NCBI GenBank assembly: GCA_017935185.1
Contig: JAGBIC010000042.1
Coordinates: 1 to 43,518, forward strand
Length of the DNA stretch: 43,518 bases
Direction: 5' to 3'
From: Alistipes sp.
GTDB lineage: Bacteria; Bacteroidota; Bacteroidia; Bacteroidales; Rikenellaceae
The notes under the pieces were generated by a model. The model was given only the letters and a program-made list of their open reading frames with translations. It was not told the DNA's origin and made no database searches. Below, piece after piece: positions 24,460-33,416 of the stretch; the stretch's first letter is position 1, and each line of letters opens with the position of its first letter. The translations under genes were made by a program, and so were the position numbers.

Positions 24460-25944
24460 ATGAATCTTACGCAATTCCACCGTCGCAAGGCACACGATGT
24501 GCGCATAGGTGGCACTACAATAGGATCGGCTCACCCCATCGCCGTTCAGTCAATGACCAACACTGCAACTGCCGATATCGAGGCGAGCGTGGCACAGGTA
24601 AAACGCATTGCCGATGCAGGCGCCGAGATTGTACGACTAACCGCGCAAGGGCGCAAAGAGGGCGAGAGCCTCGAGGATATCGTCGCCACTCTGCGCAGTG
24701 ACGGCTACGACACGGCCATCGTGGCCGACATACATTTTGTGCCCGAAGTGGCAATGATTGCAGCTAAATATGTTGACAAAGTTCGTATCAATCCGGGCAA
24801 TTTCCGCACAACAAATGGCGAGGTGGAGGCTCTCATCGAGCTATGTCGCAAACGTGGCGTAGCACTTCGCATAGGGGTGAATCACGGCTCGCTCGCAAAA
24901 CGAATTTTCGATGAATATGGCGACACTCCGCAGGGCATGGTTGTTTCGGCAATGGAGTTTCTGCGCATATGCCGCAAAGAGAATTTCGATCAGGTTGTGG
25001 TATCTATGAAGTCGAGCAACACACGCGTTATGGTGCAGGCCTACCGTCTTCTCGCAGAGGCGATGGAGGCCGAGGGCATGACCTACCCCATCCATCTTGG
25101 CGTAACCGAAGCCGGCAATGGCCTTGAGGGCCGCATAAAAAGTGCTGTGGGTATTGGAGCGTTACTCTCTGACGGCATTGGCGACACGATTCGAGTCTCG
25201 CTCACCGAGGCTCCCGAGAATGAAGTTCCGGTAGCCGAAATGATTGTAGATTATTTCACCCGACGCGAGGGAGAGTTCACCGTAAACCACCCCGAAGAGT
25301 ATCACCCCACAGAATACCGCCGCCGCAGCGACATCACAATCCCCATAACACAGAGCGAATATTCTCCCAAATTTAAGATTATAGAGGCTACCGGCGGCAA
25401 CCCCTCGGCCGAATGGAGAGCCACCATACTTAATATGGATAGCCGCCAACCTGTAATAATCAAGCGCAAATATTCCGACAACGACATTGAGGCCGTAGCA
25501 GTGAAGGCTGCCGCCGACATGGGTGTATTGTTGCTCGACGGCCTTGCCGACGGAGTCTGGATTGAAGCTCCCCAGATCGAGGCCAAGCAGCTGCACGAGA
25601 TTGAGTTGATGATTCTTCAGGCAGCACGAGTCCGTTTCTCGCACACCGAATATATCGCCTGCCCAAGTTGTGGACGCACGCTCTACGACATCGAAAAAAC
25701 GCTCGCCGACATCAAGGCCCGCACTTCACATCTCAAAAACCTGAAAATAGGTATCATGGGCTGTATCGTAAACGGCCCTGGTGAGATGGCCGATGCCGAT
25801 TACGGCTATGTAGGAGCTGCGGCCGGCCGCATCACGCTCTACAAAGGCCGTGAGGTTGTCGAACGCAATATTCCACAAGAGGAGGCTATCGACCACCTCA
25901 TAGCACTCATTAAGGCCAACGGTGATTGGCAAGACCCCGAATAG
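24460..25944 (+). CDS. ispG: 4-hydroxy-3-methylbut-2-enyl diphosphate synthase
   Basis: A 494-residue iron-sulfur enzyme of the MEP isoprenoid pathway; it reductively converts MEcPP to HMBPP. The TIM-barrel half shows GSAHPIAVQSMTNTATADIE, DIHFVPEVA and VRINPGNF. The C-terminal half carries the [4Fe-4S] cysteines in ACPSCGRTLYD (near residue 405) and IMGCIVNGPGEMADADYGYV (near 435). The protein is longer than the roughly 370-residue proteobacterial form because of an extra segment between the two parts, as in plants and Bacteroidota. Relatives in Bacteroidota are often longer still, so the insert may be reduced. recO follows after nine bases. Confidence 0.95.
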   Translation: MNLTQFHRRKAHDVRIGGTTIGSAHPIAVQSMTNTATADIEASVAQVKRIADAGAEIVRLTAQGRKEGESLEDIVATLRSDGYDTAIVADIHFVPEVAMIAAKYVDKVRINPGNFRTTNGEVEALIELCRKRGVALRIGVNHGSLAKRIFDEYGDTPQGMVVSAMEFLRICRKENFDQVVVSMKSSNTRVMVQAYRLLAEAMEAEGMTYPIHLGVTEAGNGLEGRIKSAVGIGALLSDGIGDTIRVSLTEAPENEVPVAEMIVDYFTRREGEFTVNHPEEYHPTEYRRRSDITIPITQSEYSPKFKIIEATGGNPSAEWRATILNMDSRQPVIIKRKYSDNDIEAVAVKAAADMGVLLLDGLADGVWIEAPQIEAKQLHEIELMILQAARVRFSHTEYIACPSCGRTLYDIEKTLADIKARTSHLKNLKIGIMGCIVNGPGEMADADYGYVGAAAGRITLYKGREVVERNIPQEEAIDHLIALIKANGDWQDPE

Positions 25945-25953
25945 TTCCCGACT

Positions 25954-26691
25954 ATGGCTATCGGCTCGATAAAACGCTACACTTCGCAGGGAGTGGTTTT
26001 GAACACCCTGAAATATGGGGACAATGGAGTTATCGTGCAGCTCCTCACCTCGACCCATGGCCGCCAAAGCTACATGGTGCAGGGGTTGGGAGGCTCCTCG
26101 CGCAAATCGAAATTGGCGCTTTTCCAGCCGATGTTCGCCCTCGAGTTTGAAGGCATAGAGTCATCAAAAATGCAGATGCACCGTTTTGGCGAGGTACACA
26201 GCGGCATTGTACTGCAATCCACACCCTTCGATGTGAAGAAATCGACCATGGCACTCTTTATGGCAGAGGTTCTGCACCGTCTGATAAAAGAGAGCGAAGC
26301 CAACACGATGTTATTTGATTTTGTATGGGGCTCGATTGAGGCTCTCGACGCCGCCACCGAAGGTGTAGCCAACTTTCATCTGTGGTTCCTCACACACCTA
26401 TGCCGATTTTTGGGGTTTGCACCCGGAAACGAGTATCAACCAGAGGCGTGGTTCGATATCTCTGAGGGCATGTTCACCATGGAGCCTCCACGCACCGACC
26501 ATTGCATGACACAAGAGAACGCTCTGCTTTTGCGTGACATGCTGGAATGCGATGTTCGTTATTTATCTGAAATCGGATTGAATCGCCACCAGAGAGTTGA
26601 TTTTCTTGGGGCTTTGATGCGATATTACGGATACCACCTCGACACAATACATCATGTCCAATCAATAAGAATCTTGCAGGAGGTTTTTTAA
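25954..26691 (+). CDS. recO: DNA repair protein RecO
   Basis: A 245-residue protein of the RecFOR pathway, which loads RecA on SSB-coated single-stranded DNA. The N-terminal OB-fold shows the typical start KRYTSQGVVLNTLKYGDNG and LLTSTHGRQSYMVQGLGG. A helical domain with LFMAEVLHRLIKESEAN and FHLWFLTHLCRFLGFAP follows, and the C-terminus holds the YYGYHLDTIHHVQSIRIL block. The zinc-finger cysteines present in some RecO proteins are missing, which is common in this phylum. It begins nine bases after ispG, so the two are likely co-transcribed. Confidence 0.93.
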   Translation: MAIGSIKRYTSQGVVLNTLKYGDNGVIVQLLTSTHGRQSYMVQGLGGSSRKSKLALFQPMFALEFEGIESSKMQMHRFGEVHSGIVLQSTPFDVKKSTMALFMAEVLHRLIKESEANTMLFDFVWGSIEALDAATEGVANFHLWFLTHLCRFLGFAPGNEYQPEAWFDISEGMFTMEPPRTDHCMTQENALLLRDMLECDVRYLSEIGLNRHQRVDFLGALMRYYGYHLDTIHHVQSIRILQEVF

Positions 26692-26727
26692 TTGCCGTGC
26701 CTGCAAAATTCCACCAACTGACAGCAG

Positions 26728-27642
26728 CTACACTGCCGGCTCGATGTGAAGATGTTCCTCCAGAGTTTCGCGCAGATGACTGCCATCAAGATGGGTGTAT
26801 ATCTCGGTAGTCAGGATACTCTCATGCCCCAACAACTCCTGCACGTGGCGGATACTCGCACCGCCCTCCAACAGATGCGTAGCAAACGAATGGCGGAATG
26901 TATGGGGACTCACCTGCTTGCTGACACCTGCACGCAGGGCCGCCTGCTTGATTATAGTGAAGACCATCACACGGGTCAAAGGCTTGGGCTTCTCGCGATT
27001 ATTAAGGAATAGATACTCTACACTGCTTTTACGCCCGGGTCGAACATCCATATATAGTTGTATGCGGTCACGTGCCACACCGCTGATTGGCACAAGGCGC
27101 TGCTTGTCACCCTTTCCGACAACTCTTATATAACCCTCACCGAAAAAGAGGTCACCAATCTTCAGGTCGCACAACTCCGTAACTCGCAAGCCGCAAGAGT
27201 AGAGCAACTCCAAAATAGCTCTATCGCGCAACCCTTTAACGGTAGTTGTATCGATTGACGATATCATGGCATCAATCTCCTCGATAGAGAGTGTGTCGGG
27301 CAGAGTTCGGCTCGGCTTTGGCGCTGCGATATGCTCGGCAGGCGAGGAGTCTATCATCTCCTCGATAAGCATAAAATTAAAAAAACTCTTCACGCCACTC
27401 AAATTACGTGCCTGTGAACTCTTTTCGCGGCCATGCTCATAGAGCCACGACATATATCTCTCCACCATCTCGGGCTCGACATTACGCGGCACGACATCAT
27501 ACCTGCGCAAGATAAAATGGGCAAACTGCGCCAAATCGCGCATATATGATTCGATGGTGTTTTGCGACAAATGTTTCTCCAACCGCATATAGGTGCGATA
27601 GCGACGTGATATTTCCTCCCACTTTTGCTTATTTTCTGCCAT
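26728..27642 (-). CDS. xerD: Tyrosine recombinase XerD/XerC type
   Basis: A 304-residue site-specific recombinase that resolves chromosome dimers at dif. The N-terminal SAM-like core-binding domain (LEKHLSQNTIESYMRDLAQF) precedes the catalytic domain. Catalytic residues are visible: Arg in LLYSCGLRVTELCDL, Lys in VVGKGDKQR, the HTFRHSFATHL box, LGH and Tyr in TTEIYTHL. Length is typical. No attachment site or phage genes lie next to it, which favours a housekeeping Xer over an integrase. XerC and XerD cannot be told apart with certainty. It is divergent from prmA. Confidence 0.9.
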   Translation of the reverse strand: MAENKQKWEEISRRYRTYMRLEKHLSQNTIESYMRDLAQFAHFILRRYDVVPRNVEPEMVERYMSWLYEHGREKSSQARNLSGVKSFFNFMLIEEMIDSSPAEHIAAPKPSRTLPDTLSIEEIDAMISSIDTTTVKGLRDRAILELLYSCGLRVTELCDLKIGDLFFGEGYIRVVGKGDKQRLVPISGVARDRIQLYMDVRPGRKSSVEYLFLNNREKPKPLTRVMVFTIIKQAALRAGVSKQVSPHTFRHSFATHLLEGGASIRHVQELLGHESILTTEIYTHLDGSHLRETLEEHLHIEPAV

Positions 27643-27650
27643 ATTCTTGC

Positions 27651-27658
27651 TAACTTTG
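27651..27658 (+). promoter_or_regulatory. -7 box of prmA promoter
   Basis: TAACTTTG, an exact match 33 bases before the prmA ATG. A TTTG occurs at 27624-27627, 23 bases upstream, slightly far. On the other strand TATCTTCG at 27666-27673 is a weak candidate for xerD. Confidence 0.5.
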
Positions 27659-27690
27659 TGCTGTGCGAAGATACAAAAATTTTACATAAT

Positions 27691-28530
27691 ATGGAATATA
27701 TAGAACTCAATATAGATGTAACTTCAAGCCAGCAGGCCGAGATTATCACGGCCATGCTCGAGGATTTTCCTTTCGAGGCGTTCACCGAGGAGGGTTCGAC
27801 CTTGAAGGCTTATATCCCTGCAACCGATTATACCGACTGTAAAGACTCTGTGGCTCGTACACTCGCCAATTTAGGCATCAATGATTACTCAGCAATAAAC
27901 ATCAAACAGCAAAATTGGAACTCCGAGTGGGAGAGTAACTTCGAAGCCGTAGAGGTGGCGGGCGAATGCCCGATATGTATTCGCGCACAGCACCACTCTA
28001 CACCTAAAGAGGGCGTTATCGATGTGGTTATAGCTCCACAAATGTCATTCGGAACAGGGCACCATACCACCACAGCACTTATGGCTCAAACCATTTCACA
28101 AATGGAAGTTGACGGCCTGCGAGGACTTGATATGGGCTGCGGGACAGGCGTTCTCGCTATTGTGGCAGTAAAATGTGGTGCCAAGAGTATGGTTGCCGTA
28201 GATATCGACGATTGGGCCTGCGAGAGTTGCGTTGAGAGTATCGCCTTGAGTGAAGTTGCAGACGCTGTCGAGGTTCGTTGCGGCTCGATGGAGCAGGTAA
28301 CCGCGGGCGAAAAGTTCGATTTTATATTGGCCAATATCAACCGCAACATTCTCATCTCGATGATGCCATCATTTGCCGAGGCCCTCGATTCGGGCGGCAA
28401 GCTGGCCTTGAGTGGATTCCTTGCCGAAGATATCATGCCGATAGAGGCCGCTGCAGCCGAGCAGGGATTTACGCTCGAGAGCTCGCAGGTAAAGGATAAT
28501 TGGGTGGTCGCAGTGTGTAAAAAATTGTAA
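27691..28530 (+). CDS. prmA: Ribosomal protein L11 methyltransferase
   Basis: A 279-residue SAM-dependent enzyme that trimethylates ribosomal protein L11. The ATG at 27691 was chosen since the longer frame overlaps the xerD start and promoter. An N-terminal substrate-recognition domain is followed by IAPQMSFGTGHHTTTALMAQ, the SAM-binding LDMGCGTGVLAIVA near residue 145, VAVDIDDWA, and ILANINRNILI near 212. These blocks are the family hallmarks. The WbqC gene begins three bases after its stop, so the two are co-transcribed. Confidence 0.94.
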   Translation: MEYIELNIDVTSSQQAEIITAMLEDFPFEAFTEEGSTLKAYIPATDYTDCKDSVARTLANLGINDYSAINIKQQNWNSEWESNFEAVEVAGECPICIRAQHHSTPKEGVIDVVIAPQMSFGTGHHTTTALMAQTISQMEVDGLRGLDMGCGTGVLAIVAVKCGAKSMVAVDIDDWACESCVESIALSEVADAVEVRCGSMEQVTAGEKFDFILANINRNILISMMPSFAEALDSGGKLALSGFLAEDIMPIEAAAAEQGFTLESSQVKDNWVVAVCKKL

Positions 28531-28533
28531 GCA

Positions 28534-29142
28534 ATGACTATACTTCCTTCAGCATATATGCCCTCGGTAGAGTATGTGGCACGCCTGCTTCGCGAAGAGT
28601 GCATTATCGACCTCGGCGAGAACTACATCAAACGCTCGGAACGCAACCGAGCCTCGATTCTCACGGCAAACGGAGTGATGCAGCTCACTGTGCATATCGA
28701 GAACGCAAATCGCCCACGCCAAAAGATGCGTGACGTGAAGATTGACTACTCGAAGCGGTGGCAGCATCAGCATTGGATTTCAATTCTCTCGGCCTATAAG
28801 TCATCGCCCTACTTCGACCACTACGCATCGGCATTGGAGCCCTTCTACACCCGCAAGTGGGCGTATTTGGTCGAATACAACATGGAGTACACTCTCACCC
28901 TGCTAAAACTCTTGGGCATACCCTCCGACAGAGTACGTACCTCGGAGAGCTACATCACCGCCACCAACACCGATACCGACCTGCGCCCCAAAACAAAAAA
29001 AGACTCGACCTTTGTGGCCGAGCCATATTTTCAGGTATTTTCCGACAGAATGGAGTTTGTTCCCAACTTATCGGTTCTAGACCTGCTGCTTTGCGAAGGC
29101 CCGTCGGCTATTGACGAGATTCTAATGCGTTGCCGATGGTAA
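28534..29142 (+). CDS. WbqC family protein
   Basis: A 202-residue protein of the WbqC-like family, found near polysaccharide genes in some bacteria and as a stand-alone gene in Bacteroidota; its activity is not established. Family blocks are LPSAYMPSVEYVARLL at the N-terminus, ENYIKRSERNRASILTANG, VKIDYSKRWQHQHWISILSA, KSSPYFDHYASALEPFY and a C-terminal VFSDRMEFVPNLSVLDLLL. It is translationally close to prmA. Its last 35 bases overlap the 3' end of the convergent GH2 gene. Confidence 0.88.
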   Translation: MTILPSAYMPSVEYVARLLREECIIDLGENYIKRSERNRASILTANGVMQLTVHIENANRPRQKMRDVKIDYSKRWQHQHWISILSAYKSSPYFDHYASALEPFYTRKWAYLVEYNMEYTLTLLKLLGIPSDRVRTSESYITATNTDTDLRPKTKKDSTFVAEPYFQVFSDRMEFVPNLSVLDLLLCEGPSAIDEILMRCRW

Positions 29143-31108
29143 CGATTTGACTATCGCTTAACTTTCCTGCCGAAACCACCACCCTGCTGCGACCACGCAT
29201 CACAACCGAGTCAGAGAGGAATTGACGCGGAGCGACCTCGCGCACCCTGACAGTATCTTTATTCACAAGAAGCACCGGAGCTTCAGCCGCCGATGAATAG
29301 AACTTCACCTGCTGGATGGAGTCTTGACGAATATTACGACGTTTCTCGGTAATGTAGAGTGTCGGGCTCTTCTTGTTCCACAATGCACGATACAGATAAT
29401 AGGCATCCTTTTGGTCCTTGCGGTCGAAGGTAACAAGACCACTGCGTGAGATACCATCGGTATGACGTACCGAGCCAAACTCATACATATTGTTTATCCA
29501 CAAGCCCCAGAATTTATCGTCCTGCGCCAAATATTTTGCATAGCCCTCGTGGAACTCGGTCTGCCAGCGCTCGGGCTGCCAACGGGGATCGAGCTCGAAG
29601 GGTTTAACGCTGCTATGGGTCTGCTGGTCAATAGAGCCAGGAGCACCATAAGCCACCGCCGACTTGAGATGTGCCCACTCGCTATGCAACTTCTCCTGCC
29701 ATACCTGCAAATCGCTGATAGCACCTCGCGACCAACCCACATCCTGCTGCCATACAATAAGGTCGGGTATGAAATTGATTTCACCATCCTGATTACTGCA
29801 TGCGACTGTGGGACGCGATGAATCAAGGGCCTTGGCCGTTGCATTCAGCTGACGCACATAATCCAACACATTATCGCCGCGCAACCATATCAAAGAGTAT
29901 ATACCCCACATCACCACCGATGGATGATTGTAATTCTGCAACACAACCTCACGCAACTGCTGCAAGCCATTCTGTTTAAACTTCTCGGTAGCATAATAGA
30001 AGACATCGCTCAAATATGGCGCTCGGGTGAAAGGTGTATCAATCCACACCAACATGCCTGTCTGATCGCAAGTATCATACAGATATTGTGAGTGAGGCGC
30101 AGTAGTCGAACGAATGGCATTGGCACCAATGTCGCGGATATGCTCCAAATCCTCATCATAGTGACGCGTACGCAAAGCGCTACCTATTGCTGCACGGTCG
30201 TGATACAATGCGACACCACGAACAGCAATACGCTCGCCGTTAATTTTAAGTCCCTCGGTGGCAGAATGTGTGATAGTGCGGAAGCCTGTTGTCACAGTCA
30301 CCTCATCCTCCTGCTTGGGGCCGATACCGATGGTTACGGTATAGAGATTAGGTTCATCGGGACTCCACAATAGTGGTTCTTCCAGCATAAAAGGAATGTC
30401 AATAGGCTTGCCAGCCTCGATACGACCCTTCAGATAACGCGAATAGACCACATCGCCCATAGGACTTCTGACCGAAATAGCCAAATCACACAATTTATCA
30501 TCTATCGATGTTACCCACACCGAAGCACGGGCGCTCACCGCTGTCTCGGAGATATTATCCTGATGGATAAATACGCCGTCCGAACCATAATACAGGGGTG
30601 AAACGGTAGTTTTTTCGGTCACTATAAGCTCCACATCACGATAGATGCCGCCATATAGATTCACCTCCGAAGATGTGGGAAGAACATCATTCTGATAGGC
30701 ATTGCTCACCACAACAACCAGAGAGTTATTCTCGCCATACTTCAGATATGGGGTAATCTCAAAGGTGAAAGCTGTCCAGCCACCTCGATGCTCACCGGCA
30801 TGATGGCCGTTCACAAAGACGTCGGCCACGCTCTGCACACCGTAAAATTTCAAAAACAGACGTTTGCTTGACCACTCCTGCGGCACAAAAATATCGCGGG
30901 TATAGTTGGCCGTGGTCTGCATATAATCACCCTGACCCGACAAAGCGTCAAGATTCCATGTGTGAGGCAACGAGATGTGGCGAGCGTAGTCGCTACTTGT
31001 CTCCAGCTTGAAAAAGAATTGCCAATTATCGTTTAGCGAATATATCTCGCGAGCCGAAACACTGGTGGCAAAAAGCGAGAAAAGGAGAATGGTTATCAGG
31101 CGTTTCAT
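29108..31108 (-). CDS. GH2-family protein lacking both catalytic glutamates
   Basis: About 666 residues from the ATG at 31106-31108 (31120 is an alternative, four residues longer), with a Sec signal peptide (RLITILLFSLFATSVSA). The GH2 domain order is intact: sugar-binding jelly roll (LPHTWNLDAL, VFVNGHHAGEHRGGWTAFTF), immunoglobulin-like domain, then the TIM barrel (GVALYHD, IGANAIRSTTAPHSQYLYD, TGMLVWIDTP). At the acid/base site, however, HPSVVMWGIYSLIW has Ser-Leu where the family has Asn-Glu (codon 29891-29893). At the nucleophile site AVAYGAPGSI has Ala where the family has Glu (codon 29651-29653). Flanking blocks such as LWINNMYEFGS and RSGLVTFDRKDQKDAYYLY are conserved. The product is therefore probably a binding protein or pseudoenzyme, not a beta-glycosidase. 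Confidence 0.9.
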   Translation of the reverse strand: MKRLITILLFSLFATSVSAREIYSLNDNWQFFFKLETSSDYARHISLPHTWNLDALSGQGDYMQTTANYTRDIFVPQEWSSKRLFLKFYGVQSVADVFVNGHHAGEHRGGWTAFTFEITPYLKYGENNSLVVVVSNAYQNDVLPTSSEVNLYGGIYRDVELIVTEKTTVSPLYYGSDGVFIHQDNISETAVSARASVWVTSIDDKLCDLAISVRSPMGDVVYSRYLKGRIEAGKPIDIPFMLEEPLLWSPDEPNLYTVTIGIGPKQEDEVTVTTGFRTITHSATEGLKINGERIAVRGVALYHDRAAIGSALRTRHYDEDLEHIRDIGANAIRSTTAPHSQYLYDTCDQTGMLVWIDTPFTRAPYLSDVFYYATEKFKQNGLQQLREVVLQNYNHPSVVMWGIYSLIWLRGDNVLDYVRQLNATAKALDSSRPTVACSNQDGEINFIPDLIVWQQDVGWSRGAISDLQVWQEKLHSEWAHLKSAVAYGAPGSIDQQTHSSVKPFELDPRWQPERWQTEFHEGYAKYLAQDDKFWGLWINNMYEFGSVRHTDGISRSGLVTFDRKDQKDAYYLYRALWNKKSPTLYITEKRRNIRQDSIQQVKFYSSAAEAPVLLVNKDTVRVREVAPRQFLSDSVVMRGRSRVVVSAGKLSDSQIVTIGNALESRQ

Positions 31109-31129
31109 ATGCACAATCATTTTTATTAC

Positions 31130-31182
31130 ACAACACTTTTCTCATACACATTTCACTCCAAAATAGCATATTAAAGTGTTGT
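31130..31182 (-). repeat. 10-bp inverted repeat in the GH2 gene leader
   Basis: ACAACACTTT (31130-31139) and AAAGTGTTGT (31173-31182) are perfect inverted copies separated by 33 bases, lying between the GH2 -7 box and start codon. They may be an operator or an RNA stem. Confidence 0.6.
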
Positions 31183-31202
31183 CAAGATTCTTTTCGTATT
31201 TG

Positions 31203-31210
31203 CAAATATA
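31203..31210 (-). promoter_or_regulatory. -7 box of the GH2 gene
   Basis: TATATTTG on the minus strand, an exact match about 95 bases before the start codon. The -33 box is only T-rich. Confidence 0.5.
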
Positions 31211-31296
31211 CAAATTATCAAAAAAAAACACTAACTTCGTGCAATATTTTAGAGCCCATAGGGGGCATTTGTTGAATATTGGTAACATATCGACTT

Positions 31297-31788
31297 ATGA
31301 ATATTTTGGATATAATAGTTTATATATCTCTTGCGTGGGCAATATTCAGCGGCTGGCGCAAAGGCTTTTTACTTCAGATGCTTTCACTCATTGGTGTGGT
31401 TGCATCGCTATACATGGCCGTTGAATATGGCGCTCAGGCCGCAGCCCTGTTCGGAATTGAGGGAACTGCCGCAACGGTTACAGGATTCATCGTAATCTTT
31501 TTGGCGGGCATGCTCATTATCGCCGTGGGAGGCCACCTCGCCAGAGCCATCTTCAGATTTGCCGGACTCGGCATGGCTGATGTTGCGTTGGGAATAACAT
31601 TCTCGGTGGTGAAGATGGGGCTTATCGTGAGCATCATCTTCGCATGGATAGCCACAATAAACAGCGACTATAAGTGGATAGAAAAACCCACCATCGAAGA
31701 GTCACGCTGGTTTGAGCCACTTTCACAAGTGCCCAAGAAATTGACCCCTTACTTCGAAGAGTTGAAGGATAATATGCTAAATCTATAA
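31297..31788 (+). CDS. CvpA family membrane protein
   Basis: A 163-residue inner-membrane protein with four predicted spans (about residues 5-24, 28-48, 62-84, 102-122). The family start MNILDIIVYISLAWAIFSGW and the motif WRKGFLLQMLSLIGVVASLY match CvpA/colicin V production proteins, linked to envelope integrity and purine or bile stress in other bacteria. The ATG at 31297 was preferred over an upstream TTG. It is followed after three bases by rsgA and heads a co-directional run through 35043. Confidence 0.85.
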   Translation: MNILDIIVYISLAWAIFSGWRKGFLLQMLSLIGVVASLYMAVEYGAQAAALFGIEGTAATVTGFIVIFLAGMLIIAVGGHLARAIFRFAGLGMADVALGITFSVVKMGLIVSIIFAWIATINSDYKWIEKPTIEESRWFEPLSQVPKKLTPYFEELKDNMLNL

Positions 31789-31791
31789 TCG

Positions 31792-32718
31792 ATGACCGAG
31801 AGCTTTTTAGCCACCATAGTTCGCTCGACAGGCAGTTGGTACGAGGCCCTACATGAGGGGCAGCGCATACAATGCCGCATACGTGGCAAGTTGCGACTGA
31901 AAGGTATTCGCTCGACAAACCCCGTTGTGGTAGGCGATGTTGTGCAGTGCCAAAGCGACGAACAGGGAGGATATGTCATTTCGGCCATCGAGCCACGCCG
32001 CAACTACATCATTCGCCGAGCTTCAAATCTCTCGAAAGAGTCACACATAATCGCTGCCAACATCGACCAGGCTCTTTTGGTGACTACGCTCTTCTCACCC
32101 GAAACAGCTACGGAGTTTATCGACCGTTTTTTGGTTACATGCGAGGCTTACAAAGTGCCCGTCACAATTCTGTTGGCAAAAATCGATTTGGCTCGTTCAT
32201 GCCCCGAAGCGGTGGAGGAGTTTCACGCCATCTACGAGAGTGCCGGTTACCGCATTATCGAGGTTTCGGCCACCGAAGGCGAGGGCATTGAAGAGGTGCG
32301 CCGTCTGCTGCATGGCAAGACGACTCTGTTATCGGGAAATTCGGGTGTGGGAAAATCCACTTTGGCCGCAGCCGTTGAGTCCGGGCTCGACATTCGCACA
32401 GGCGAAATTTCGCAGAGCCACCACAAAGGTAAGCACACAACCACATTTTCGACCATGTATCCGCTATCTGAAGGAGGATATATCATCGACACCCCGGGAA
32501 TAAAGGGTTTCGGTCTGATTGACATCGAGGATGCCGAGCTGGCGCACTATTTCCCCGAGATGATGCGTTACCTGCCCGAGTGCCGATTCTACAACTGCTC
32601 ACATACACACGAGCCACACTGCGCCGTGGTGGAGGCAGTACAGCGAGGCGAGATTGCCTACTCACGCTACGAAAGTTACCTGAAAATTTTGGATGAAGAT
32701 GACAAGTATCGCAAATAG
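31792..32718 (+). CDS. rsgA: Ribosome small subunit-dependent GTPase A
   Basis: A 308-residue circularly permuted GTPase that helps the last steps of 30S assembly. The N-terminal OB-fold contains VVVGDVVQCQSDEQG. The G domain has the permuted order G4 (ILLAKIDLA, near residue 125), G5-like VSATEGEG, G1 (LLSGNSGVGKSTL, near 182) and G3 (IIDTPGIKGF, near 236). A zinc knuckle ends the protein (CRFYNCSHTHEPHCAV). All elements are complete. Its last codons overlap the start of the TrmH-like gene, showing translational coupling. Confidence 0.96.
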   Translation: MTESFLATIVRSTGSWYEALHEGQRIQCRIRGKLRLKGIRSTNPVVVGDVVQCQSDEQGGYVISAIEPRRNYIIRRASNLSKESHIIAANIDQALLVTTLFSPETATEFIDRFLVTCEAYKVPVTILLAKIDLARSCPEAVEEFHAIYESAGYRIIEVSATEGEGIEEVRRLLHGKTTLLSGNSGVGKSTLAAAVESGLDIRTGEISQSHHKGKHTTTFSTMYPLSEGGYIIDTPGIKGFGLIDIEDAELAHYFPEMMRYLPECRFYNCSHTHEPHCAVVEAVQRGEIAYSRYESYLKILDEDDKYRK

Positions 32719-33412
32719 ATTGAAAGAGTATTGTGCCGACCACCAACCCGAGTGGTATGACGAGCGCACAGCATATATGACCTCGTTTCTTACCGAGGAG
32801 CGTATCGAGGTACTAAAGCGCACTCTCGCCGAGCGCACACGCTACATGACCATCCTTACAGAGAACACTTTCCACCCGCAAAATGCCAGCGCACTTGTGC
32901 GCCACTGCGAAGCATTCGGATTACAGGCGTTGCACACCGTGGAGACCCGTTGTAAATTCAATCCCAACGTAAACATCGTTCGTGGAACAGACAAATGGGT
33001 GGATATAACACGCCACGACTCCACCGCCGAGGCTATCGCTTCGCTCAAAGGCGCAGGCTATCGTCTGGTAGCAACAACACCCCATCGCGAGAGCTGCACT
33101 CCCGAAACGTTCGATGTTGCAAAAGGCCCTTTTTGCCTTGTTTTCGGAACGGAGCATGCCGGTGTGAGTGACGAGATTATAGAGGCTGCCGACGAGTATC
33201 TGCGCATCCCCATGTGCGGCATGGTGGAGAGCCTTAACGTATCGGCCTCGGCTGCCATATTGATATACATGCTATCGCAGCGCATGCGCCTTACGCCTAC
33301 CATCGACTGGCGACTGAAAGAGAACGATAGCCGCGAGATGCTTTTCCGCTGGGTGATGTCATCGGTAAAGGACTCACAGCGTATTTTGGAACGTCAATTT
33401 CCCGAAAAATAA
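32693..33412 (+). CDS. TrmH-family (SpoU) tRNA/rRNA 2'-O-methyltransferase
   Basis: A 239-residue SPOUT-fold methyltransferase, most like TrmH that makes 2'-O-methylguanosine 18 in tRNA. Motif 1 is NTFHPQNASALVRHCEAFGL (near residue 57), with Arg in the expected place. Motif 2 is FCLVFGTEHAGVSDEII and motif 3 IPMCGMVESLNVSASAAILI (near 180), forming the knotted SAM site. The start may be the ATG at 32693 or 32699; both overlap the end of rsgA. Substrate (tRNA versus rRNA) is inferred from the family only. Confidence 0.87.
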   Translation: MKMTSIANRLKEYCADHQPEWYDERTAYMTSFLTEERIEVLKRTLAERTRYMTILTENTFHPQNASALVRHCEAFGLQALHTVETRCKFNPNVNIVRGTDKWVDITRHDSTAEAIASLKGAGYRLVATTPHRESCTPETFDVAKGPFCLVFGTEHAGVSDEIIEAADEYLRIPMCGMVESLNVSASAAILIYMLSQRMRLTPTIDWRLKENDSREMLFRWVMSSVKDSQRILERQFPEK

Positions 33413-33416
33413 GATA

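Noticed and set aside
26728-27642. XerD-like gene as a phage or island integrase
   Set aside because: No attachment repeats, tRNA, phage or mobilisation genes adjoin; motifs and length fit the housekeeping Xer type.
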